NCBI GenBank assembly: GCA_963579235.1
Contig: CAUZFM010000041.1
Coordinates: 1-23,445, forward strand
Reading direction: 5' to 3'
Length of the DNA stretch: 23,445 nucleotides
DNA from: UBA1149 sp963579235
GTDB taxonomy: Bacteria > Desulfobacterota > Binatia > UBA1149
The translations under genes were made by a program, and so were the position numbers. Positions 8,227 to 16,500 of the stretch are shown one piece after another (within the stretch, counting starts at the first letter, position 1; the number at the start of each line of letters is the position of its first letter). Below the pieces are notes generated by a model. The model made no database searches. It saw only the letters and a program-made list of their open reading frames with translations, and was not told the DNA's origin.

Positions 8227-9348
8227 TCAGGCATCCGGCATCAGAGACTGCAGGTGCTCGTAAGCGTCGATGTATTCTTCTACCAGTTGCTGGATTACCT
8301 GCCGCACCGGGCGCACATCGTTCATGCGCCCCACGATCTGTCCCACCGGGTTGAAGGCCACCCCTTGGGCCTTCGATGCGTAGCGGTGCACGCGGTGCAC
8401 CGCATCGGCGGTTACCATCCACTGCAGCGGCATGCCCAGCGGCGAGGGGGAATCGGGGTCTTCCCAGGCCTTGGTCCAGTCGTTCTTAAGCATGCGGCAG
8501 GGCTTGCCGGTCCAGCTGCGCGACCTGACGGTGTCCCGGGTCTGGGCGTCCAGCAGTTCCTGTACCTGCTCGGGTGGGCAGGCCGACTCCGCCACTGTGA
8601 GCCACAGCGAGCCCGACCACACGCCCTGCGCTCCCATGGCCAGCGCGGCTGCCATCTGCCGCCCGCTGCCGATTCCGCCAGCGGCCAACACCGGTAGCGG
8701 CCCGACCGCATCGATCACGTCGGGCCACAGCACCATGCTGCCCACGTCGCCGGTGTGCCCCCCGCCCTCGGTGCCCTGGGCGATGATGAAGTCGCAGCCT
8801 GCTTCCTTGTGCTTGAGGGCCTGGTAGGCGCTGCCACACAGCGCTCCCACCAGCAGGCCGGCGTCCTGTATTTCCTTGATGACCTCGGCCGGTGGCGTGC
8901 CCAGCGCGTTGGCTATGAGTTTGACCTTCTTGTGCTTGAGCGCGGTTTCTACCTGTGGGCCGGCCGTCAGCTGCGTCCATCCGAGCAGCTCTTTTGCTTT
9001 TTCGCCTTCGGGCAGCGGCGGCACTCCGTGTTCGTCGAGTACGCGCGAGGCGAAGTCGCGGTGCTCCTGCGGCACCTGGGCGGCGAGCATGACCTGCAGC
9101 TTGTCGAGGTCGGTTTCTTCCATGCCCTCGTATTTGCCGGGAATGACGATGTCCACGCCATAGGGGTTGTCACCCACGTGTTCGTCTATCCACTGAAGTT
9201 CAGCTTCGAGTTCTTCTACCGAAAATCCTACGGCGCCCAGCACGCCCAGCCCGCCTGAGTTGCTGACCGCGGCCACCACGTCGCGGCAGTGGGTGAAGGC
9301 AAAAATGGGGAATTCAATTCCAAGGCGTTTACATAGTTCGGTTTGCAC
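8227..9348 (-). CDS. Nitronate monooxygenase / 2-nitropropane dioxygenase family FMN enzyme
   Basis: FMN-dependent TIM-barrel oxidoreductase, 373 residues. Visible family marks: GIEFPIFAFTHCRDVVAAVSN (10-30), SGGLGVLGA (31-39), IIAQGTEGGGHTGD (188-201, with the His198 expected at the active site), VLAAGGIGSGRQMAAALAMGAQGVWSG (FMN phosphate loop, 220-246) and DTVRSRSWTGKPCRML. From memory it resembles a mycobacterial subgroup (Rv1533 type) more than true nitronate monooxygenases, and this family also includes CoA-thioester reductases such as IpdC of steroid breakdown. Start is GTG (9346-9348) with a strong AAGGAG site upstream. First gene of the operon, only 22 nt from the edge of a KstR-like palindrome. 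Reaction not certain: nitronate oxidation and acyl-CoA flavin chemistry are both open. Confidence 0.88.
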   Translation of the reverse strand: MQTELCKRLGIEFPIFAFTHCRDVVAAVSNSGGLGVLGAVGFSVEELEAELQWIDEHVGDNPYGVDIVIPGKYEGMEETDLDKLQVMLAAQVPQEHRDFASRVLDEHGVPPLPEGEKAKELLGWTQLTAGPQVETALKHKKVKLIANALGTPPAEVIKEIQDAGLLVGALCGSAYQALKHKEAGCDFIIAQGTEGGGHTGDVGSMVLWPDVIDAVGPLPVLAAGGIGSGRQMAAALAMGAQGVWSGSLWLTVAESACPPEQVQELLDAQTRDTVRSRSWTGKPCRMLKNDWTKAWEDPDSPSPLGMPLQWMVTADAVHRVHRYASKAQGVAFNPVGQIVGRMNDVRPVRQVIQQLVEEYIDAYEHLQSLMPDA

Positions 9349-9369
9349 GGGTTTCTCCTTTGCTTAGGG

Positions 9370-9385
9370 GTAGAACGTGTTCTAC
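9370..9385. promoter_or_regulatory. KstR-like (TetR-family) operator palindrome between divergent operons
   Basis: The sequence GTAGAACGTGTTCTAC is a perfect inverted repeat with 7-bp arms and a 2-bp centre. Its inner 14 bases (9371-9384) match every fixed position of the published KstR consensus TnnAACnnGTTnnA. It lies in the gap between the nitronate monooxygenase operon (minus) and the sulfotransferase/aminotransferase pair (plus), where one bound repressor could control both. It is flanked by an outer imperfect-spaced inverted repeat, CTTTGCTT at 9358-9365 and AAGCAAAG at 9401-9408. Palindrome is seen; identity of the binding protein is inference, since no regulator gene is in the window. 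Confidence 0.65.
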
Positions 9386-9433
9386 TTTGCCCGCGTAGGC
9401 AAGCAAAGCAAGGTGTCGGGTGGAGCAAAAAAA

Positions 9434-10705
9434 GTGAGATTGGTTGTGCGCGGTTACAATGCGCTCAGCCACGCGCTCGAGCGTTTGGGCCGGGGGCGGG
9501 CGACTTTTGTTGAGAGCGAACAGGCGCTGCACGACGCTGCCCTGCGCGCGGCAACGCGCGATGATCTCGGCAAACCAACGGCCGACACATCAGCGGCGAG
9601 CGACTTCGGCGACAGCGGCTATCTCGAAGGCCTGCGCGTACTGTTGTCAGCTCTCGACAAGGAAACCGAGCCCACGCCCTTCGGTCGCATGATGCTGCGC
9701 AAGCAGATTGTCAACGTGCTTTGCAACCGCCTGCTACTCGAGATGCAGCTCGCCCGGCAGCCGGCGATTGAGCAGCAGCCGATAGAGAAACCCATCATCA
9801 TCCTGGGCCTTCCACGCACTGGCACCACCGCTTTGCACCAGCTCATGGGCAACGACCCCGGCATACAGGTGCTCGAGTACTGGCTGGCGGCCGCGCCGCA
9901 ACCGCGCCCTCTGCGCGAGCAGTGGGGCGACACGCGTGGCTATAAGCAAGCGCTCGCCGACCTGCGCGGTATGTACTACCTCGACCCGTCGCTCAAGGCC
10001 GTGCACCTGATGACGGCCGACGGCGCCGAGGAGTGCCGCCACTTGTTACAGCACTGCTTCGCCGACGATACCTTCGATTGCAACTCCACTATTCCTGCTT
10101 ACTCCCAGTGGTACGATGCTGTCGACATGCGTCCGGCCTACCTGCAGCACCGCCGTTGCCTGCAGCTCATAGGGTCTACGGCGCCCGGTCGTCGCTGGGT
10201 GCTCAAGTACCCGGTGCACATGGGCAACCTCGACCTTTTGTTCGAGCTCTACCCTGACGCCTGCGTGGTGCAGACCCACCGCGATCCGGCGCGTATCGTG
10301 CCCTCCGAGTGTAGCCTGGTGTCCGGCTGGCGCGCGCTTTACGAAACCGGTGTCGATCGCCACGAGATAGGCCGCAGGCGCATGGAGCTTTGGGCACGAC
10401 GCCTTGAGCACACCATGGAGGTGAGAAAAGGCCGCGAGGATCGGTTCTTTGACCTCAACTTTCGCGAGGTCCTGTCGGATCCAGTGGCCGCTGTGCGCAG
10501 GGTCTACGATCACTTCGGCCTCGAGCTGGCCGGCGAAGGCGAGAGCAGGCTGGGCGAGTGGCGCCAGGAAAACCCGCACGGCAAGTACGGGCTGCACACT
10601 TACAAGGCAGCCGACTATGGGCTCGACGACGTCGTGATGCACGATAGGTACGCGGCTTACATGCAGGCTTTCGGCGTCGAACTCGAGGAGAGCCTGCCGC
10701 TGTGA
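9434..10705 (+). CDS. Sulfotransferase family protein
   Basis: Predicted PAPS-dependent sulfotransferase of the bacterial sulfotransferase_3-like group, 423 residues from the GTG at 9434. The 5'-phosphosulfate loop reads IIILGLPRTGTTALHQLM (121-138) and the 3'-phosphate region is QTHRDPARIVPSECSLV; between them RRWVLKYPVHMGNLDLLF carries the usual W-x-LK-x-P-x-H motif. I chose GTG 9434 because it has a GGGTGGAG ribosome site 8 nt upstream, and because the alternative GTG at 9377 (442 residues, same frame) would begin in the centre of the KstR-like palindrome; the 9377 start cannot be fully excluded since AGGGG precedes it. The stop overlaps the start of the aminotransferase by GTGA (10702-10705), so the two are likely co-translated. 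Acceptor molecule unknown: lipid, sterol or glycan. Confidence 0.88.
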   Translation: MRLVVRGYNALSHALERLGRGRATFVESEQALHDAALRAATRDDLGKPTADTSAASDFGDSGYLEGLRVLLSALDKETEPTPFGRMMLRKQIVNVLCNRLLLEMQLARQPAIEQQPIEKPIIILGLPRTGTTALHQLMGNDPGIQVLEYWLAAAPQPRPLREQWGDTRGYKQALADLRGMYYLDPSLKAVHLMTADGAEECRHLLQHCFADDTFDCNSTIPAYSQWYDAVDMRPAYLQHRRCLQLIGSTAPGRRWVLKYPVHMGNLDLLFELYPDACVVQTHRDPARIVPSECSLVSGWRALYETGVDRHEIGRRRMELWARRLEHTMEVRKGREDRFFDLNFREVLSDPVAAVRRVYDHFGLELAGEGESRLGEWRQENPHGKYGLHTYKAADYGLDDVVMHDRYAAYMQAFGVELEESLPL

Positions 10706-12096
10706 ACCGCCGTGCCCCAGGCGCCGGGGAGTCCCCACTTGCGGGCGACCTGCCGGCGCGCGCGCGCAATCCCCGGACAGAGGGCAGCCGGCGGCTGCTC
10801 GAGCAGGCGGCGCGGCTGCTTCCCTCGGGCGTGCGCAGCAACACCGGTCTTGCGGATGACGCGTTGCTCGTGGCCTCGGCCCGCGGCGCAATAGTGACCG
10901 ACAGCGACGGTAACGATTACGTTGATTACCTGCTGGGCTCGGGGCCCATGATACTGGGGCACGCCCACCCGGCCGTCGTTGAGGCCGTTGGTCGCCAGCT
11001 CGCCGACGGCTCGAGCTACCTCGCCCTTAACGAACGCGCCGTTGAGCTGGCCCAGGCCGTGGTTGATCGCGTGCCCTGTGCCGAGGCCGTGAGTTTTTAC
11101 AGCTCGGGGAGCGAGTCGGTTAGCTGCGCGCTCAGGCTCGCGCGCGCGGTCACCGGCAGGCAGAAAATTCTCAAGTTCGAGGGCGCGTTTCACGGGATGG
11201 GCGACGAATCCCTGCACTCCAACCAGTGGACGACGGGTCTCGGCGAAGGGCAGGCCGCCCCCGGGGGTACAGCCACCCGACCGCTGGCGGTACCCAACAG
11301 CGCCGGGTTGCCCGGGGCGGTGACCGAGTCGGTACTGGTGGCCCCCTACAATGACCTGGCAGCCACCGGCGAGCTGCTGGCCGAGCAGGGTGCCGAGGTC
11401 GCGGCTATAATCGTTGAGCCCATGCAGCGCACGCTGGTTCCGGCCGAAGGTTTTCTGGCCGGGCTAAGGCGTTTGGCCGACAGCAGCGGCGCGCTGTTGG
11501 TCTTTGACGAGATGGTGACTGCGTTTCGGCTGGCCCGGGGAGGCGCCCAGGAGGCTTACGGCGTCGTGCCGGATCTAGCGACGCTCGGCAAGACGGTGTC
11601 CGGCGGTCATCCGCTGGCGGTGCTCTGTGGCACTGCCGAAATAATGGAATACCTGCGGCCGGGCCGCGAGCCTGCCGCGGGTGGTGTTATGCAGACTGGC
11701 ACCTTCTCGGGTAACCCGGTGTCTTGCGTGGCCGCGTTGGCAACCCTCGCCGAGTTGGATCGACCCGGTGTCTACGAGCGTCTTGCAGCGTCGGGGCAGC
11801 GCTTACGCGCGGGCCTGGACGCGGCCTTTGCCGCGGCCGGCATCGAGGCTTGCAGTAGCGGCCACGACACGGCTTTCGAAGCCTGGTTTCTGCCGCGACC
11901 GCCGCGCAACCATCGCGATACCCTGGCGACCAACCGTGGCCGGCAGACCGAGTTTGCGCATCTGTTGCTCGAACGAGGCGTGCTCAAGGCCCACGAAAAG
12001 TTTTTCCTTTGCACGGCACACGACGATCGCTTGCTCGAGTTTACCGTGCGGGCTTTTCACGATGCCGCAGCCGCGCTTGCCGCTAGCGGAGATTGA
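10702..12096 (+). CDS. Class III PLP aminotransferase, glutamate-1-semialdehyde aminomutase-like
   Basis: Cytoplasmic PLP enzyme of 464 residues. Family marks: LLPSGVRSN (39-47) as in GSA aminomutases, DSDGNDYVDYLLGSGPMILGH (67-87), FYSSGSESVSCALRLAR (132-148, phosphate contact), KFEGAFHGMGDE (158-169), AAIIVEPM (234-241), LLVFDEMVTAFR (265-276, Asp269 for the pyridine nitrogen) and LATLGKTVSGG with the Schiff-base Lys297. It is probably not the housekeeping HemL: an unusual Pro/Arg-rich N-terminal 25 residues and a divergent C-terminal third are seen, and it is coupled to a sulfotransferase through a 4-nt GTGA overlap. An aminated, possibly sulfated product (for example a taurine- or amino-alcohol-type or lipid modification) is a guess. 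It converges on the alcohol dehydrogenase with a 10-nt gap. Confidence 0.9.
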   Translation: MNRRAPGAGESPLAGDLPARARNPRTEGSRRLLEQAARLLPSGVRSNTGLADDALLVASARGAIVTDSDGNDYVDYLLGSGPMILGHAHPAVVEAVGRQLADGSSYLALNERAVELAQAVVDRVPCAEAVSFYSSGSESVSCALRLARAVTGRQKILKFEGAFHGMGDESLHSNQWTTGLGEGQAAPGGTATRPLAVPNSAGLPGAVTESVLVAPYNDLAATGELLAEQGAEVAAIIVEPMQRTLVPAEGFLAGLRRLADSSGALLVFDEMVTAFRLARGGAQEAYGVVPDLATLGKTVSGGHPLAVLCGTAEIMEYLRPGREPAAGGVMQTGTFSGNPVSCVAALATLAELDRPGVYERLAASGQRLRAGLDAAFAAAGIEACSSGHDTAFEAWFLPRPPRNHRDTLATNRGRQTEFAHLLLERGVLKAHEKFFLCTAHDDRLLEFTVRAFHDAAAALAASGD

Positions 12097-12106
12097 CGGC
12101 CGTCGT

Positions 12107-13336
12107 CTAGGCCGGGAACTCGAACAACACCTTCACCGCCTCGCTGCGGTCCTGTCGTCGGCAGGCCATGAACGCTTCCCGGTACTCGGCCAGGCCAAAG
12201 CGGTGGGTGATCAAGGGGCTGAGGTCGAGGCGGCCCTCTCGCGTCCAGTCGATGTAGTGTTCAAAGGCGTGCCGGCGCGAGCCGTTTACGGTTTCATGAC
12301 CGAAGCCACTGGAGCCGACGAGGGCAATCTCTTTGAAATAAAGCGGCGTCCACTCGAAGCGCGCCGACTTCTCCACACCCGTGACTACTACCGCAGCGTG
12401 CGGGCGCGCCACTCGCAGCCCGACTTCGAGTGTCGAGGGCATCCCGACCGTGTCGTAGACCACGTCGACGCCGCCGGTCAGCATGGGCAGCCCCCGCCAG
12501 GGCCTGCGCAGGGGACTCCTGGTTTCGTCGGCTACGCGCTCAATCAAGGAGAGCTCGGGCTTGTGGTCGATTACAACCTGGGCGCCCAGTTGGGCCGCGA
12601 GGCGGGCCTGCTGCGGAAAACGCGCCACGGCCAATACGCGGCAGTCGGGCCACAGAAGCCTCAGCGCTGCTACCTGGCACAGCCCCAGCGTGCCGCAGCC
12701 GTACACCAGCACGCAACCGTCATCGGGGGGTGGTCGCAACAGCGTGGCGTGCAAGGACACCGAGAAAGGATCGGCGAGCACGGCCTGCTCGTCGGTGATG
12801 TCGGGGGGCAGTACGAAGCATTGCGAGCGGTGGGCCACCAGCGATTCGGCAAAGCCACCGTGGGCGTCGGCGCTGTTGCCGTGGTGAATGCCGGGCGCCA
12901 GCGAGCCGCGTTCAAAGTTTTCGCACTGCGCCAACTCACCAACTGCGCACCAGCGGCAGGGCTCGAGCCCGCGAGGTTCACAGGACAACCACGGGTTGAG
13001 CAGCACGCGGTCGCCCGGCTCAATGCCGCCGACCTCGTTACCACAGTCACGCGCCACGCCTACAACCTCGTGGCCCAGCACCTGGGGAAAGGATATGAGC
13101 GAGGTCATGGGGTTGTCGATCGAGCCGTTAAGAAACACCTGCTTGTAGTCGCTGCCGCAGAGCCCGCACAGTCGTGTCTGAAGGCGCAGCCACTCGGCAC
13201 CCGGCAACCCGGGTTCGGCCAAATCGCGTAGTTGCAGGGGGGAGGTCGGACCCACGCAGGCAGCCGGCCAGGCGCGCGAGAGCAGGGCAGTGGCGACGGT
13301 GCGCAAGACTTTGTTTTCGAATACCAGCGCTTTCAT
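12107..13336 (-). CDS. Zinc-dependent alcohol dehydrogenase (MDR family)
   Basis: NAD(P)-dependent medium-chain dehydrogenase, 409 residues from ATG 13336 (MKALVFENK, the normal family start). A TTG seven codons upstream is in frame but lacks a ribosome site. Catalytic zinc region RLCGLCGSDYKQ (Cys60) and GHEVVG (His89, Glu90); structural zinc cysteines 119, 127, 130 and 138, spaced wider (C-x7-C-x2-C-x7-C) than the usual C-x2-C-x2-C-x7-C; cofactor fold VLVYGCGTLGLCQVAAL (209-225). The N-terminus has about 25 extra residues (RTVATALLSRAWPAACVG) before the zinc motif. It stands alone on the minus strand, converging on the aminotransferase. A -10-like TAGAAT lies 38 nt upstream of the ATG. Substrate not predictable; a threonine/sorbitol-dehydrogenase-like or lipid alcohol role is possible. 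Confidence 0.9.
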   Translation of the reverse strand: MKALVFENKVLRTVATALLSRAWPAACVGPTSPLQLRDLAEPGLPGAEWLRLQTRLCGLCGSDYKQVFLNGSIDNPMTSLISFPQVLGHEVVGVARDCGNEVGGIEPGDRVLLNPWLSCEPRGLEPCRWCAVGELAQCENFERGSLAPGIHHGNSADAHGGFAESLVAHRSQCFVLPPDITDEQAVLADPFSVSLHATLLRPPPDDGCVLVYGCGTLGLCQVAALRLLWPDCRVLAVARFPQQARLAAQLGAQVVIDHKPELSLIERVADETRSPLRRPWRGLPMLTGGVDVVYDTVGMPSTLEVGLRVARPHAAVVVTGVEKSARFEWTPLYFKEIALVGSSGFGHETVNGSRRHAFEHYIDWTREGRLDLSPLITHRFGLAEYREAFMACRRQDRSEAVKVLFEFPA

Positions 13337-13373
13337 TACAGTTATCGAAGGGCTCAAGGGCGGCGGCCACAGT

Positions 13374-13402
13374 ATTCTACTTGTCGCCGCTGCTCAGGCC
13401 AG
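13374..13402 (-). promoter_or_regulatory. Possible sigma-70 type promoter for the alcohol dehydrogenase
   Basis: On the minus strand TAGAAT (13374-13379, 5 of 6 to TATAAT) follows CTGGCC (13397-13402, 3 of 6 to TTGACA) at a 17-nt spacing and lies 38 nt before the alcohol dehydrogenase ATG. The -10 is good, the -35 poor, so this is tentative. The rest of the 13337-13537 gap shows no other convincing element and no clear terminator for the large gene upstream. Confidence 0.25.
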
Positions 13403-13537
13403 TCCGCGGGGTAGCTTGGTTTCTCAACCAGGATAACTCGACGGTCGGTTTCTTCCCGGTAGCCGAGCGCATTTAGCAGGGACGCTGAGGATTGTCTCGC
13501 GAGGGGGCAGTGCTGTGGCCCAGGAGCTGGCCACCGG

Positions 13538-16500
13538 TCATGGTTTCGCTGGCACCGTTGAGCCCTCGAAGAGCCCCTTGCGCACGTTGAACACGCACAC
13601 CTGCTGTGGGGCCATACCGCCGGGGTCGGCCTCGAAGATGATTACCCGCACTATCCTGCTGACCTGGGGGCGTGACGCGTCGTAGCCACCGGGGCCCTTG
13701 AGTACTATGCCGCTGGCAAAGCCGTCCTTGTCTCGGTCGTAGAGGAAGATGGATTGGCCCGAGTTGCTGCCGTTGCCCAGCAGATCGCAGGTGGACTGGA
13801 AGGCGATGAAACGAGCTATCGCTCCCACGCTGGGCATCGCGTTGGTACAGCCCGCGGTGTTGGTCACCTGGGTGTAGGGCGACGACAGCAGGTTGGCGTC
13901 CCACAGGAAGATTTCCACGTTTCCGTCACTGTTGGAGCCTGGCACCAGGTCGGCATCGGAGGCGAAGGCTATAAAACGCTTGCGGCTCTGGCTGGGGCTC
14001 TCACTGAAAAACCCGGAAGGGTAAGGGGTGGTTACCTGTACCAGCTGGGTCGCCTTGCGTTGGATACGGTACAAGGACCGCTCTCCCTCGGTGCCGGGGG
14101 GGTTGGTGGCCAGCAGGTCCGCGGTGCTCGAGAACGGTATAGCCGCAGAGTTGAAATTGACGCTGTGGCCGACCACGCTGATGCCACTCTCGGCGGCCGT
14201 CAGTTGCTGGAGCCCCGGTATCGGTGCGGGGGCAGTGGGCCCCACCAGCTCGCGCTTCCACATGAAAATTTCACGATTACCTTCGGGATTGCCGCATTTC
14301 GCGGGAGCGTCGGGACAGCGGGCCGGGTCGTCGCAGACCAACCCTGGGCAGTCGGCGTCAGAACCGCAGGAGTTCCTGTCATTGTCCCCACCCACGCAGG
14401 AGTTCACCAGGTCACCGTCGGAGTCGAACAGCAGCCGGCGGGCGCGGGTTGCCCGCATATTGGGGTGATTGTTGGAGGCGCCCACGCTTTGACTGATCTG
14501 CAGCAAGCGGTCGCGACGACGATCGAGGTGGAAGACCTCGGTGTTGCCGTCGGGGTTAGAGCCGGTGAGGTCCGAGTTTGAAGAGAAGGCTACGAACCTC
14601 CCAGAACCGTTCAAGGTCGGGTTCTCGTTGTTGTTGTCTACTCCGAAGACGAGCGAAGTTGTATCGGTGATTTGGGTCATGGCTGCCGAAAGAGCGACTG
14701 TGGGGTCGGTGCCTTGGCGGATTTGTTTGTCGTATTCTTTACGGCTGAAGACGAAGATCTCGATGTTGCCGTCGGGGTTATTACCCGAGTAGTCTGCAGC
14801 TGACTCGAAGACGATTTCATTGGACTTGCGGCTCGGATTCGCCGAGTTGCCCTCGAAGCAGAATAGTTCCCCACTTTCCAGGCCGCAGTCGAAACAACCG
14901 TCGTCGGCCTGGTCGTTGCCATCGTCGCAGAATTCATCGGGGTCCACGGTGCCGTCGCCACAGTAGGGGAGCAGCGTGCAGTCCACGTCGCACGTGGTCC
15001 CGTCGGGAGGGTCGCATTCCTCGGCGCAACTGCCTTGCAGTACGCCGTCACCGCAGCTCGTACCGGTCGGGACACAGATACCTGCGCCGTCGCAGGTATC
15101 ATCGGGCGTGCAGATGTCTCCGTCGTCGCAGGGGACAGAAGTCACGGAGAGACAGTCGTCGCTGACGTCATTGCACTGGTCGTTGCACTCCAAGAGACCC
15201 GTGCACGGGTCTCCGGTGTGGCCGCACTCAGAAGCCGAGCAGGTATCGGTGCCGTTGCAGAACAAGCCGTCCTCGCAGGGCAGGCTGTTGGCTGCGTTGA
15301 CACAACCGGTCGTGGGGTCGCACGCGTCGGTGGTGCACACGTTCGAGTCGTCGCAGTTGGGAGCCGGGCCGCTAACGCAGGCGCCAGCCGAGCAGGTATC
15401 GCCGGTCGTGCACTCGTTGGTGTCGTCGCAATTGGCGGTATTATCGGCATATTCGCAGCCGGTCGCCGGCACGCAGCTGTCGTCCGTGCATACTTCAAAG
15501 TCATTACAGTCGGGCGCTACGCCGCCAACGCAGGCGCCAGCCGAGCAGGTATCGCTCGTCGTGCAGGCGTCGCCGTCGTTACAGGGGTTGGTGTTGTCGG
15601 TGTAGTTGCAACCTGTGGTCGGTATACAGGTTTCGTCTGTGCATCCGTTAGTGTCGTCACAGGTGACAACGGAACTTCCCCCGCATACCCCGGCCGAGCA
15701 GCTTTCGCCCGAGGTGCACTCGTCGGCATCGTCGCAAGGAGCGCTATCGTCGTCCACATATGAGCATCCCGTCGCCGGCACACAGCTGTCTGTCGTGCAC
15801 TGGTTACTGTCGTTGCAGGTGACCGTGTCCCCGGATTGACAGGTCCCGGCAACGCAGATGTCATTCTCCGTGCACAGGTCTCCGTCGTTGCAGGTGCCCG
15901 ACGTGTTGGTGGCATAAATACAGCCGCTGGCGATGTCGCACGCGTCGATGGTACACGGGTTATTGTCCTCGCAACTGGCTATCTGGGGTGTGCCCTGGCA
16001 GGCGCCATTGAGGCAGTTATCGTCGGTTGTGCAGTCGAACCCATCTACGCAGGGGATCGAGTTGTTGGTAAAGGTGCACCCGGTGATGGCATCGCAACCG
16101 TCGTCGGTGCAGGGGTTCGTGTCATCACAGCTAATCGGCGACGCTCCCAGGCAGGAGCCACTGCTGCACGTGTCAACAGTGGTGCATACGCTGCCGTCAT
16201 CACAGGCGCCGCCCTCGTTGATCGGCGTCACGACGCAGGCGCCGGTCGTGTAATCGCAGGCGGCTGTTGTGCAGGCTCCTTCGAGGCCGCTGCAGTCCAC
16301 GCTAGCGCACAGGTCCACTCCCTCGCAGGTGCCATCGGTGCAGGTGTCGCTGGACGTTACCGGGTCAGCGTCGTCGCAGGGCGTGCCATTGGCTGCATCA
16401 GGGTTATCGCAGGTTCCCGTCAAGGGGTCGCAAGTGCCGGCCACGTGGCACTGGTCAATGGCCGTACAGGCGACGCCGACACACAGGTCCACGCCTTCGC

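Noticed and set aside
8198..8422. 75-residue N-terminal extension of the DUF3604 protein
   Set aside because: It overlaps the nitronate monooxygenase gene and would bury the lipoprotein signal; ATG 8197 has a proper ribosome site.
9377..9433. Upstream GTG start for the sulfotransferase at 9377
   Set aside because: It falls in the middle of the operator palindrome and leaves only 28 nt for two divergent promoters; GTG 9434 has a better ribosome site. Kept as an alternative.
11681..13231. 516-residue open frame on the plus strand
   Set aside because: It starts inside the aminotransferase and runs antisense through the alcohol dehydrogenase, whose zinc and cofactor motifs are intact on the other strand.
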